Source of the DNA: Desulfobulbaceae bacterium UBA2262
Lineage (GTDB): Bacteria; Desulfobacterota; Desulfobulbia; Desulfobulbales; Desulfurivibrionaceae
DNA: 17,445 nucleotides
Direction of reading: 5' to 3'
Assembly: GCA_002347185.1 (NCBI GenBank)
Contig: DDXK01000119.1
Coordinates: 1 to 17,445, forward strand
Part shown: positions 5,969 through 12,477 of the stretch, in pieces
Layout: every line of letters starts with the position of its first letter
Position numbering within the stretch: position 1 is the stretch's first letter
Position numbers and translations under genes: made by a program
The notes under the pieces: generated by a model
Seen by the model: only the letters and a program-made list of their open reading frames with translations
The model's database searches: none
What the model was told of the DNA's origin: nothing

Positions 5969-6162
5969 CTTGTCTCCTTCTGCTGTCTGCGGTCTGCGGC
6001 AGCGAACAAGGCAAGCTGCTTTGGCGGCTCGGTGGTCCTTGATATCTCCCGAACAAAGGCCAGGGCGGCCTGGATGCCATTGACCCGGCAAAGCATCAGC
6101 GCCACCTCTCGCTCATATTCGTTGGCATTGCGCTCATCGAGGAGCTTCTCAAGTGTTTTCAT
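5953..6162 (-). CDS. Hypothetical phage early protein, 69 aa
   Basis: Not recognised. ATG 6160-6162 is chosen because MKTLEKLLDERNANEYE reads as a natural helical N-terminus. A TTG start at 6198 would add 12 residues and has no better ribosome site, so the start is uncertain. The protein is charged and helical throughout, with no motif. It overlaps the Cys-rich gene by 16 bases and follows the 66-aa gene with a 60-base gap. Confidence 0.65.
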   Translation of the reverse strand: MKTLEKLLDERNANEYEREVALMLCRVNGIQAALAFVREISRTTEPPKQLALFAAADRRQQKETRWPQS

Positions 6163-6222
6163 CGTGATTAAAAGGCCGGCGGTTCTTATCCCTCGCAAGC
6201 CGGCGACCGAGGGCGGGGAGGA

Positions 6223-6423
6223 CTATGGAGCGCAACGCCTGGCGTTGAAGTCCTGCACAACTTTTTTCCCATGTTTTGCCGTCTGCCTGGCAAGGAGCTT
6301 GATCGACTCCACATCCACCACAGCATCCCGGGCGGTGACCGGTGGCTGTGAGGCAATGAGCTGCCGGAGAAGTATTTCGATTGCGTCCAGCCGCGCAAGA
6401 ACAGCAGGATCTGCCATGGTCAC
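6223..6423 (-). CDS. Hypothetical phage early protein, 66 aa
   Basis: Not recognised. The GTG at 6421-6423 overlaps the stop of the upstream gene as GTGA; an ATG two codons later is an alternative, and GGGG lies upstream of both. The N-terminal half (VLARLDAIEILLRQLIASQ) is a strong amphipathic helix suited to oligomerisation, and the C-terminal half is basic (KLLARQTAKHGKKVVQD). The four-base overlap ties its translation to the CII-position gene. Confidence 0.68.
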   Translation of the reverse strand: MTMADPAVLARLDAIEILLRQLIASQPPVTARDAVVDVESIKLLARQTAKHGKKVVQDFNARRCAP

Positions 6424-6923
6424 TCGCCCCCCTGGCGGATGGCTGCCTTCATTTCCTCGGCCTGGCGCATCACTTCGTTCAGAAGGGCAATGTCCCTGGC
6501 CCGCTCATCGCCGGTGTATCTGTTGTCCGCAAGATGGTCACGGTGTTCTGCGCTGAGGCGGCCAAGAGCCTCCTGAATGTCGAGCAGCTCAAGAACAGGC
6601 GCCGCCTTGTCGGATGTGGTGGTGTTGTCTTTGACGGCAAAATCGAAAGGCTCTGCCAGGAGGCGGAGGCTCGACTCGATCAGCCAGCGATTTCCGGTCT
6701 CCGCCAGCTCATGGTGGGTGGTGGTCAAAAGGTCGTGGGGATTGTGGCTCCAGTCCTCGTTGGTGCGCCGGTTGGCGCCCCAACGGTATGGGGTAACCCG
6801 CGTCACCTTCCAGATGGTGGTGAGGATCGATGACTTGCCGCCATCACTGAGGATGGCAGGCAGGGCCCGGCGGGCCTCTGTCCACCATTCAAACGTCTTT
6901 GTGATTAAAATCTTTGCCGGCAT
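6420..6923 (-). CDS. Putative phage early regulator in CII position, 167 aa
   Basis: The start MPAKILITKTFEWW (ATG 6921-6923) is preferred; the frame continues upstream to 7001 from a TTG without a ribosome site. Even here the ribosome site is weak (GGA eleven bases away). Residues about 10-50 (WWTEARRALPAILSDGG...TIWKVTRVTPYRWG) look like a helical DNA-binding region, with the RVTPYRWG segment suited to a recognition helix. The middle has HNPHDLLTTTHHELAETG. The gene is second in the leftward operon after cro, the place of cII in lambdoid phages. That position and the HTH-like segment are the only reasons for calling it a regulator. Confidence 0.55.
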   Translation of the reverse strand: MPAKILITKTFEWWTEARRALPAILSDGGKSSILTTIWKVTRVTPYRWGANRRTNEDWSHNPHDLLTTTHHELAETGNRWLIESSLRLLAEPFDFAVKDNTTTSDKAAPVLELLDIQEALGRLSAEHRDHLADNRYTGDERARDIALLNEVMRQAEEMKAAIRQGGE

Positions 6924-7102
6924 GATGAGATTTCCAGGGCCCCTTTCGCGTGGCGATTGTTGATTTAAGCTCCTAAAGTGAAAATATGGAGCACCAGCCA
7001 AAAGCTAAAAACTGTATTGCGAAAAGCCCCCCGGCCCTGATAGGATGTCAGTGCCACCTAACAAAGCCCGTATTGCGTCCTGGGCCAGGGGGTAATTTTG
7101 TT
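6924..7102 (-). promoter_or_regulatory. Leader between Cro-like gene and CII-position gene
   Basis: 179 bases with no supported gene. Two copies of GTATTGCG (plus strand 7014-7021 and 7070-7077) lie 56 bases apart. A good AGGAG occurs on the minus strand near 6970 but no start codon follows at a usable distance. This is the likely site of early-operon control or antitermination. Confidence 0.4.
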
Positions 7103-7351
7103 TTATGTCCCGTCAAAAGGAGGCGAGATGACGCTTGTCAAACTGTTGGCGCTTTCCGCCGTGGCATCCGGCCAGAGTTCCTCTACCGGCTTGCCGATGG
7201 CCATGGCGATGGCCTTGCGGATACTGGGTGTCCGCCGACTGCCATTGATGACCTGGTACACTGCTTGCTTGGAAACGCCAATTCTGGTGGCTATCCTGTT
7301 AGCGTTTGTGCCTTGCATTATTAGCATGCCGCGTATTTCGTTGTTCTTCAT
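7103..7351 (-). CDS. Cro-like HTH regulator, 82 aa
   Basis: A short XRE/Cro-type protein. The helix-turn-helix spans about residues 16-37 (NANRIATRIGVSKQAVYQVING), followed by SRRTPSIRKAIAMAIGKPVEELWP, which is typical of the family. It is divergent from the repressor gene, with 50 bases between the start codons, and is first in the leftward early operon. In lambdoid phages this protein represses the repressor promoter and tunes early expression. The ATG (7349-7351) overlaps one operator-like repeat (7350-7358) and has no clear Shine-Dalgarno sequence. The C-terminal 20 residues look disordered. Confidence 0.88.
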   Translation of the reverse strand: MKNNEIRGMLIMQGTNANRIATRIGVSKQAVYQVINGSRRTPSIRKAIAMAIGKPVEELWPDATAESANSLTSVISPPFDGT

Positions 7352-7399
7352 GCTAAGAACTTAAACGAGATGCTAAGATAAAGTCAAGCGAAATTAGCA
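7321..7399. promoter_or_regulatory. Operator region with four ATGCTAA-type repeats
   Basis: TTAGCAT at 7321-7327, ATGCTAAGA at 7350-7358, ATGCTAAGA at 7370-7378 and TTAGCA at 7394-7399. The two identical 9-mers are 20 bases apart, about two helical turns, and the outer copies are inverted to them. The sites cover the divergent start region of repressor and Cro, as expected for OR-type operators. Confidence 0.72.
7359..7387 (-). promoter_or_regulatory. Probable early promoter for cro operon
   Basis: On the minus strand TTGACT (7382-7387), 17 bases, then TTAAGT (7359-7364). The -35 box matches five of six and the -10 box is weak. The spacer contains one ATGCTAAGA operator repeat, so bound repressor would block it. 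Confidence 0.5.
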
Positions 7400-7401
7400 A
7401 A

Positions 7402-8427
7402 ATGAACTTTCCTCAGCGATTGCAGCTCGTTCTGGGCAAACTTGGAATCACCCAGGTTGAACTTCATAAAAAAACAGGGATTGCCGAGTCGACAATCAGC
7501 AGATGGCTAGGAGAGGCTGGAACAGTTCCGGGGAAAGGAAGCCTTGCAAAAATAGCCAACGCGACAGGCGCCAGCCTGAGCTGGCTTATGTCAGGCGAAG
7601 GCGAGATGTTTGACGAAAACCTCTTGCCGCAAAATAATCTGGGTGATTTTTTTAGGCTTGATCCAGAAGTAATTGATGTCGAGATCGAAAACGGAAAGAC
7701 ATACCCAGTTGTCAAAACTTACGACGACATGAGGACACATCTTCATTTTTTTTGCATCCATTGCAACTGCTGGCATCATCATGGCCGCGGCGGGAAGGAT
7801 GTGCCGTATCAAGAGGGGAGGCTTGGGCCGTTTGCCGGTCATCGCGTTGCTCATTGCATAGCAACAAATTCTCCATTCCGGGAAAATGGCGTCATTTTGC
7901 ATATTGTCGGCAAATTAACTGCCGCGAAGAGCTACAAGGAAGGGAAAACTCCCATCTGCCCTAAATGCCGCAGCTATTACTCTGCGGCGTTCAATGCCTG
8001 CGACTGCGGGTATATCAACAAGAACCGGAAGTCAAAGTCTCCGGAAATGGCAAAGTTGTACCAAGAGCAACGCGAGACGACTACCTCCCCTTGTCAACCA
8101 CTCTCACGGTTGGCAAGCGCCGTTACGCCGCCAGGTGAACAGGTGGAGGCCAGCAGCCAGGAAATATCAGAGGAAGACGCCATCGAACAAACCCGGTACG
8201 TGATCCGGTCTAACACAGTGTACAGGTCTGCCCTGCTGTCAAACATCAGGGCGTTTTATCAAGGCGTGAAAAGAGAGGAAGAAATGTTGGGAGTAAACGA
8301 ACGGCTGGAGCAAATGGAATCGAAGCACGCGCTGGAAATGTCATCCATGCAGGAAAAACTGGATCGACTGCTGCAAGCAGTGGGAGCAGCGGCACCTGAA
8401 AAAAGAGAGGCGTCTAACTCTCATTAA
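7402..8427 (+). CDS. XRE-family phage repressor with Cys/His-rich middle and coiled-coil C-terminus
   Basis: 341 aa. Residues 4-65 form an XRE HTH (ITQVELHKKTGIAESTISRW, then ASLSWLMSGEG). There is no S24/LexA-type peptidase domain as in lambda CI. Instead, residues 115-170 carry C118, C121 and C123, a His triplet (125-127), and GHRVAHC (146-152); C186, C189, C200 and C202 form a further CPKC...CDCG ribbon. Residues about 258-328 are helical and coiled-coil-like (SNIRAFYQGVKREEEML, then RLEQMESKHALEM). It probably represses the divergent early promoter; metal binding is inferred from the Cys/His spacing. No ribosome site precedes ATG 7402, so a leaderless message, as for lambda cI, is plausible. 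How it is inactivated on induction is not evident; the antirepressor at the left edge is the obvious candidate. Confidence 0.85.
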   Translation: MNFPQRLQLVLGKLGITQVELHKKTGIAESTISRWLGEAGTVPGKGSLAKIANATGASLSWLMSGEGEMFDENLLPQNNLGDFFRLDPEVIDVEIENGKTYPVVKTYDDMRTHLHFFCIHCNCWHHHGRGGKDVPYQEGRLGPFAGHRVAHCIATNSPFRENGVILHIVGKLTAAKSYKEGKTPICPKCRSYYSAAFNACDCGYINKNRKSKSPEMAKLYQEQRETTTSPCQPLSRLASAVTPPGEQVEASSQEISEEDAIEQTRYVIRSNTVYRSALLSNIRAFYQGVKREEEMLGVNERLEQMESKHALEMSSMQEKLDRLLQAVGAAAPEKREASNSH

Positions 8428-8577
8428 GGGCGGAACACCCCGGCAACCTATCGGTGGCAGGGAGGAAAACTTAATACTGGGAAAATACGAATCTGCAAAA
8501 ATACAGAGCAGTATGTAGTCCTCTGGGTGAGGGGCTTCAACCCCGCCCAAGAGAAATTCTGATCTGGGGGGGGAAAC
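8428..8577 (+). other. Gap between repressor and BRCT gene
   Basis: 150 bases without a gene. An imperfect hairpin (GGGG/CCCC with a 6-base loop, extended by GGG/CCC) lies at 8525-8548, without a T run. It sits about 20 bases before the ribosome site (a run of G at 8567-8574) of the next gene and could limit read-through from the repressor. Confidence 0.35.
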
Positions 8578-9207
8578 ATGTTGGACGATCACGGGCGGCC
8601 ACTGAACCGTCTCTATAATCACAAGCGGATGAACGACCGGTCCATCGACGAACTGATCGGCATGGCCCGTGGTATCGTTGCCGACGCCATGGTGAACCAA
8701 AAAGAGGTGGAGTTCCTGCGGTCGTGGATGGAGGCCAACGTCTCTTTTTGTGAAGATCGCATTGTCAACCAGCTCTACTGCCGCATCCACGAGATTCTGA
8801 TCGATGGCGTACTCGACGAGGAAGAGCGGCAGGAGCTGCTTGGCATCCTGCGGGAGTTCACGGGAGAATCTACCGTTGTCTTGCCGGCAAATATGGCGGC
8901 CACCTTCCCGCTATGCAGGCCGGCCCCGGCGGTGGAGTTTCCGACCATGGCCTTTTGTCTCACCGGTAAGTTTGCTTACGGGCCACGCCAGGTGTGCGAA
9001 GGGGTTGTGCTTGAGCGAGGCGGGCATGTTTTTGAGCGATTAACCATGGATGTGGACTACCTGGTTGTCGGCACATTTTCGAGCTCCGATTGGGCTCACA
9101 CCTCCTACGGCCGCAAGATCGAAAAGGGGGTGGAATACCGGAGCAAGCACGGGAGGCCATCAATAATCTCCGAGGATCACTGGTCCCGCGCCGCGTTCAG
9201 CATGTGA
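8578..9207 (+). CDS. BRCT-domain protein, 209 aa
   Basis: Residues about 122-203 form a BRCT domain like that at the end of NAD-dependent DNA ligase: FCLTGKFAYG (126-135), RGGHVFERLTMDVDYLVVGT (147-166), the conserved W172, then YGRKIEKGVEYR and PSIISEDHW. Residues 20-95 form an acidic helical domain (RSIDELIGMARGIVADAMVN, ILIDGVLDEEERQELLGIL) with the repeated D-G-x-hydrophobic-D-E pattern often found ahead of such BRCT domains. There is no ligase or nuclease catalytic domain. BRCT domains bind DNA ends or protein partners. The gene is transcribed with the repressor and integrase, not the lytic genes, so it is likely expressed in the lysogen. The ATG has a run of eight G about four bases upstream; an ATG at codon 18 is possible. 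Confidence 0.82.
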   Translation: MLDDHGRPLNRLYNHKRMNDRSIDELIGMARGIVADAMVNQKEVEFLRSWMEANVSFCEDRIVNQLYCRIHEILIDGVLDEEERQELLGILREFTGESTVVLPANMAATFPLCRPAPAVEFPTMAFCLTGKFAYGPRQVCEGVVLERGGHVFERLTMDVDYLVVGTFSSSDWAHTSYGRKIEKGVEYRSKHGRPSIISEDHWSRAAFSM

Positions 9208-9254
9208 GCCGGACAAGGTCCGGGCGTTACGCTTACTCTTTATGTGGACACACA

Positions 9255-9725
9255 ATGAACACACGGATATCACTTATAATATTTGCATTCCTTGCGACAA
9301 CTCTCCTTTTCGGATGCGCGACCACCACCAAAAGATCAACCGCATCCGGGAAGCCTGAGGTCATCATCAACAGCACAGACAAGAGCAGGATAAAATCGGC
9401 GGCCATTAACAGATTTATGGACTCAGGTTTTATCCTGATTTCAGACACCGAATACAATATCGTCCTTTCAAAACCATGGGACGGGGCTGGGGGCCTTCTG
9501 TATCAGGTTCTACTCGGCAACGCTTACTCCACCAAGCCTGAGTGGAATATCCGTCTATCAATGGTTACGCTTAACAATTCAACCAGGATTGTCGCCCAGT
9601 CGGTCGTTAAAATGAAAAACGGTTTTGGGCGCGAAGAGGTGAACGATATGACGGCCGGGAAATCAGGAGAAGAGTTGCAGCAAATGCTGCGCAGCATAAA
9701 AGCACAGGTGGAAACAGGAAAGTAA
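9255..9725 (+). CDS. Small lipoprotein, 156 aa, probable lysogenic-conversion gene
   Basis: The ATG at 9255 begins a classical lipoprotein signal, MNTRISLIIFAFLATTLLFG followed by C21 (lipobox LFGC). The frame is open from 9090, but the upstream part overlaps the BRCT gene and lacks sense. The mature part is a compact domain: VIINSTDKSRIKSAAINRFM, then GFILISDTEYNIVLSKPW, then glycine-rich loop, then strand-rich NIRLSMVTLNN...IVAQSVVKMKN. It resembles in layout unnamed prophage lipoproteins whose domain begins with a 'helix then SxSxYxIVxSKP strand' pattern. The expected place is the periplasmic face of the inner or outer membrane. It ends three bases before the integrase ATG. Surface change of the lysogen is inferred from context. 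Confidence 0.75.
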   Translation: MNTRISLIIFAFLATTLLFGCATTTKRSTASGKPEVIINSTDKSRIKSAAINRFMDSGFILISDTEYNIVLSKPWDGAGGLLYQVLLGNAYSTKPEWNIRLSMVTLNNSTRIVAQSVVKMKNGFGREEVNDMTAGKSGEELQQMLRSIKAQVETGK

Positions 9726-9728
9726 CGC

Positions 9729-10784
9729 ATGGCAGTCAGGCCGCATCCGACAAAATCGAAAAAAGAGCCAGGACGCTGGTGGCACATCGACCACCGGCCC
9801 CATGGGAAAAAAGGCCCGCGTGAGATCATCACTTTCCATGGCAGCGAGGCCGAGGCGAGGATCTACGAGGCAGAGCTCCGCCGCCAGAAAATTTACACTC
9901 CGGGAGCAAAGATCAACCCGGCAATCAATGAGGTTCTCCCAGAATTCAAAGAGTGGCTTGAGGTAAACTATGCAAAGAACACTTACAGGGACTTTCTCTG
10001 GGTAGAAAAGTGGATCTCCCAGGTGTTTGGCCCATACCCGGTGAGATCCATCACTCCATCTCACATCACTCAATATCAGATCCTCAGAAACGGGAAGCGC
10101 CGGGCCATCGAAAAGGAAATGGTCCATTTCCGGCGGATCATCACTTTCATGAAAAAGATGGATTACTGCAGCGATGAAGGGCTCGGGTTCAAAATTGAGG
10201 TGGCAAAGTACAAGAGGCCAAAGCCAAAGGTTTTCACTCCGGAAGAAATGGAGAAGTTTCTGGCCGAGGTACACTTGCCGGACAAGCTGGCCGCCTGTCT
10301 GATCATGTACGAGGCCGGAGCCCGCTTTGACGAGGTAGTCAAATTGACCTGGAGCCAGATCTCCTTTTCCGCTGATACCATAATGTTGATCGGTAAAGGG
10401 AATAAAGAACGTCTGGTGATCCTGCCGCCCATGGTCAAGCGCATCCTCAGCGACTGCTATATAAGAAAAGGGCAACCTCGAGACATTGTCTTCGTCAACA
10501 AGCGGACGGGAAAACCTTTCACCACCCTGAAAACAATGTTTAGGGGAGCGGCCGGCCGGGCAAGGCTGAACGGGATAACACCGCACACGCTCCGGCATTG
10601 CTTTGCCACGGATGTCCTGGAATCAACTGGAGACCTCCGCCTGGTCCAGGAGCTCCTCGGCCATGAGGATATAGCCACAACTCAGATCTACACACACATA
10701 CAACAGGCACGGAAGAAGCACGGCGTTGAGAAGATGCTGGCCCGCCGAAGTGGGTTTACCACCGGGGAAAATAAAACAGGCTAG
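9729..10784 (+). CDS. int: Tyrosine-recombinase phage integrase, 351 aa
   Basis: Catalytic residues are all visible: R199 (AGARFDEVVKL), K223 (IGKGNKERL), H286 and R289 (HTLRH), H312 (LLGHEDIATT) and Y321 (QIYTH). An N-terminal arm-binding part (1-60) and a SAM-like core-binding domain (about 65-150) precede the catalytic domain (165-330). The enzyme joins attP and attB by strand exchange in a tRNA gene. The stop lies 36 bases before the tRNA-Pro 3' fragment, the usual int-next-to-att arrangement. GGAAAG lies about eight bases before the ATG, directly behind the lipoprotein gene, so int is co-transcribed with the lysogeny genes. No excisionase is seen beside it. Confidence 0.95.
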   Translation: MAVRPHPTKSKKEPGRWWHIDHRPHGKKGPREIITFHGSEAEARIYEAELRRQKIYTPGAKINPAINEVLPEFKEWLEVNYAKNTYRDFLWVEKWISQVFGPYPVRSITPSHITQYQILRNGKRRAIEKEMVHFRRIITFMKKMDYCSDEGLGFKIEVAKYKRPKPKVFTPEEMEKFLAEVHLPDKLAACLIMYEAGARFDEVVKLTWSQISFSADTIMLIGKGNKERLVILPPMVKRILSDCYIRKGQPRDIVFVNKRTGKPFTTLKTMFRGAAGRARLNGITPHTLRHCFATDVLESTGDLRLVQELLGHEDIATTQIYTHIQQARKKHGVEKMLARRSGFTTGENKTG

Positions 10785-10820
10785 TTCCCCTTGTATTTCA
10801 AGGATCCGGCGGGCAAATTT

Positions 10821-10869
10821 CTGCTTCGGGAGCATGGGGTCGGAGGTTCGAATCCTCTCATCCCGACCA
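10821..10869 (+). other. Attachment site: 3' part of tRNA-Pro(CGG)
   Basis: The sequence has an anticodon loop TTCGGGA (anticodon CGG), variable loop, T-arm GGAGG-TTCGAAT-CCTCT, acceptor strand CATCCCG, discriminator A and encoded CCA. The matching 5' half (acceptor CGGGATG and D-arm) is absent: upstream is element DNA, and the anticodon stem is interrupted by a C:T mismatch. It is therefore the int-side junction of an element inserted in the tRNA-Pro gene, with crossover near the anticodon loop. The intact tRNA should be at the other end of the element. Confidence 0.85.
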
Positions 10870-10879
10870 GAAAAGTCAA

Positions 10880-10914
10880 GGGTTTGCGGGTTTTCCCCGC
10901 GAACCCTTTTTTTT
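10880..10914 (+). terminator. Intrinsic terminator of host tRNA-Pro
   Basis: GGGTTTGCGGG pairs with CCCGCGAACCC over 11 positions (one T-G wobble) around a 5-base loop and is followed by eight T. It lies 11 bases after the tRNA CCA and now also stops transcription from the integrase toward xseA. Confidence 0.9.
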
Positions 10915-10917
10915 CGC

Positions 10918-12270
10918 TCACGCCCTTCTTCTGTCCCACTTCCCTGTCACCGTGCAGGAAAGCTCCCCCTGGTGCAGGGTGACGGCCAGCTCCTCGCCAA
11001 GCGCCACCTCCGTCTCACTCCGCAGCACCTTTTCGCTTCCCGCCTTTTTGACAATGGCATAGCCCCGAGCCAGGACCGCCAGGGGGCTTATTGCGTCGAG
11101 AAGGGAGGCGCTGCCGGCGAGCGCGTTTGCTTTGCGCTCCAGCAGGTGATCCATGCCCTGACGGAGCTGGTTTTGCAGGGCATGGACCCGTTGGCGCTGG
11201 AGAGCAAGGCGAAGGGTCGGGTTCTGGCGGGCCAGCCGGTGGCCGTGTTTTTCCAGGGCGAGCGCCTGGCGATGGAGCTTTTCGGAAAAGGCGTGGTGCA
11301 GGCCGGCCAGGGCATGGTCGGTCGCCAGCCGGAAATGGTCGAGCAGGGAGGTTGGATCGCCCAGGATTCTGCGTTGCGCCGCCACGGTGTGTCGCAGCAG
11401 GGAGAGCCTGCCGGTCATGGTCTTGGCAAGCTGTCTGCCGACGTTTTGCACTTGGGCCGTGAGCAGGGCCTGGCTGGGGATGACCGCCTCGGCGGCGGCC
11501 GAAGGGGTGGGAGCCCGGAAATCCGCGACAAAGTCGGCAATGGTGAAATCGATCTCATGGCCGATGGCCGAAACCACGGGGAGCGCGGAAGCGGCGATGG
11601 CCCGGGCCAGCCGTTCCTCGTTGAAGGTCCAGAGGTCTTCCAGGGAGCCGCCGCCCCGGCAGAGCACGATCAGATCGCTGCGTGGCCCCTGGTTGCAGAG
11701 CTCGATGGCGGCGATGAGCTCCTCCAGCGCCCCTTCCCCCTGCACCCTGACCGGCACGATCTCGATGGGCAGGGAAGGGAAGCGCTGCCCGGCGATCTTG
11801 AGAAAATCATGCAGGGCCGCGCCCTGCGGGGAGGTGACCAGGGAGATCCTGCCGGGCAGCAGAGGCAGGGGCCGCTTGCGCTCGGCGGCAAAGAGCCCTT
11901 CGGCGGCCAGCCGTTCCTTGAGCCGGGCAAAGGCGAGCTGAAGGTCGCCCGCCCCCCGCACCTCCAGGGTGTCGACAATGAGCTGGTATTCCCCGCGCGG
12001 CTCATAGAGGGAGATCCTGCCCCGGCAGACCACCTCCAGGCCGTCCGCCGGCTTGCAGGCGAGATAGCGCTGCTGGGTTTTGAAGAGTACCGCCTTGAGC
12101 TGCGCCGAGGCGTCCTTGAGGGTGAAGTAGTAGTGGCCCGAGAAGGGGCAGCGCAGGTTGGATATCTCTCCGCTCACGGCAACGAAGGGGAATTGCGTCT
12201 CCAGCACCCCGCGGATGGAGCTGGTGAGTTCGCTGACGGTCTGGATGCGGGCGGGGCTGGGCGTGTGCAT
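10918..12270 (-). CDS. xseA: Exodeoxyribonuclease VII large subunit
   Basis: 450 aa, full length for the family. The N-terminal OB-fold (about 8-105) contains VSGEISNLRCPFSGHYYFTL. The catalytic core has CRGGGSLEDLWTFNEE (204-219), SAIGHEIDFTIADFVAD (234-250) and RAPTPSAAAE (252-261). A long helical region (265-390) follows, and a C-terminal segment contains the LARGYAIV motif. With XseB it degrades single-stranded DNA from either end to oligonucleotides in the cytoplasm. xseB is not in the window. The start ATG lies after TAGG, and this ribosome site falls in the left arm of a 9-bp inverted repeat. The gene converges on the tRNA-Pro terminator. Confidence 0.96.
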   Translation of the reverse strand: MHTPSPARIQTVSELTSSIRGVLETQFPFVAVSGEISNLRCPFSGHYYFTLKDASAQLKAVLFKTQQRYLACKPADGLEVVCRGRISLYEPRGEYQLIVDTLEVRGAGDLQLAFARLKERLAAEGLFAAERKRPLPLLPGRISLVTSPQGAALHDFLKIAGQRFPSLPIEIVPVRVQGEGALEELIAAIELCNQGPRSDLIVLCRGGGSLEDLWTFNEERLARAIAASALPVVSAIGHEIDFTIADFVADFRAPTPSAAAEAVIPSQALLTAQVQNVGRQLAKTMTGRLSLLRHTVAAQRRILGDPTSLLDHFRLATDHALAGLHHAFSEKLHRQALALEKHGHRLARQNPTLRLALQRQRVHALQNQLRQGMDHLLERKANALAGSASLLDAISPLAVLARGYAIVKKAGSEKVLRSETEVALGEELAVTLHQGELSCTVTGKWDRRRA

Positions 12271-12271
12271 T

Positions 12272-12352
12272 GCTGATACCTAGCACAGGTGCGGGCGGGG
12301 AAACAAGGATTTTGTGCGCTGGACCCCTTCGACCCGTGAGGCCGGTATCAGC
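12272..12352 (-). promoter_or_regulatory. Inverted repeat enclosing the xseA leader
   Basis: GCTGATACC (12272-12280) and GGTATCAGC (12344-12352) are perfect 9-base inverted copies. In the xseA message they would close an 80-nt structure whose 3' arm contains the weak ribosome site just before ATG. An inner AGCACA/TGTGC pairing is also possible. It may be a translational control leader or chance; it matches no riboswitch class I know. Confidence 0.4.
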
Positions 12353-12396
12353 TGAAAATCACGGATGATATTTTTATGGTCAACAGGTATAGTAAG

Positions 12397-12422
12397 GGGC
12401 GGGCTGCGCCCGTAACTTTTTT
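12397..12422 (+). terminator. Terminator-like hairpin 1 upstream of TPR gene
   Basis: GGGCG/CGCCC with a 5-base loop, then GTAAC and six T. A TATAGT box at 12388-12393 overlaps its left side. Confidence 0.45.
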
Positions 12423-12427
12423 GTATG

Positions 12428-12447
12428 CCCCCCGGCGGGGATTTTTT
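12428..12447 (+). terminator. Terminator-like hairpin 2 upstream of TPR gene
   Basis: CCCC/GGGG with a 5-base loop, then A and six T. It ends 31 bases before the TPR gene start, so it lies in the leader if transcription starts upstream. Confidence 0.45.
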
Positions 12448-12477
12448 GGGTGGAAACTTCAGAGAAAGGGTGAGGGA

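Larger units (their letters stand above)
1..10869. mobile_element. Prophage or phage-like integrative element, early/lysogeny end (left end outside window)
   Basis: The block holds an integrase, a divergent repressor/Cro switch, a leftward run of small overlapping early genes, a helicase-primase pair and an antirepressor. It ends at a tRNA-Pro 3' fragment. Gene order from right to left (int, repressor, cro, CII-position gene, replication, antirepressor) is that of lambdoid or P22-like temperate phages. No capsid, terminase or tail gene is seen, so whether this is a full prophage or a satellite depends on sequence left of base 1. The other attachment site, expected to carry the intact tRNA-Pro, should also lie there. 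Confidence 0.9.

Noticed and set aside
9663..10598. 311-codon open frame on the minus strand
   Set aside because: Antisense to the integrase, whose catalytic residues are all intact.
10793..10869. A complete tRNA-Pro gene
   Set aside because: No acceptor 5' strand CGGGATG or D-arm upstream; only the 3' part from about the anticodon stem is present.
10726..12276. 516-codon open frame on the plus strand
   Set aside because: Antisense to xseA, which has all family motifs; the frame is a GC-rich shadow and also crosses the tRNA fragment.
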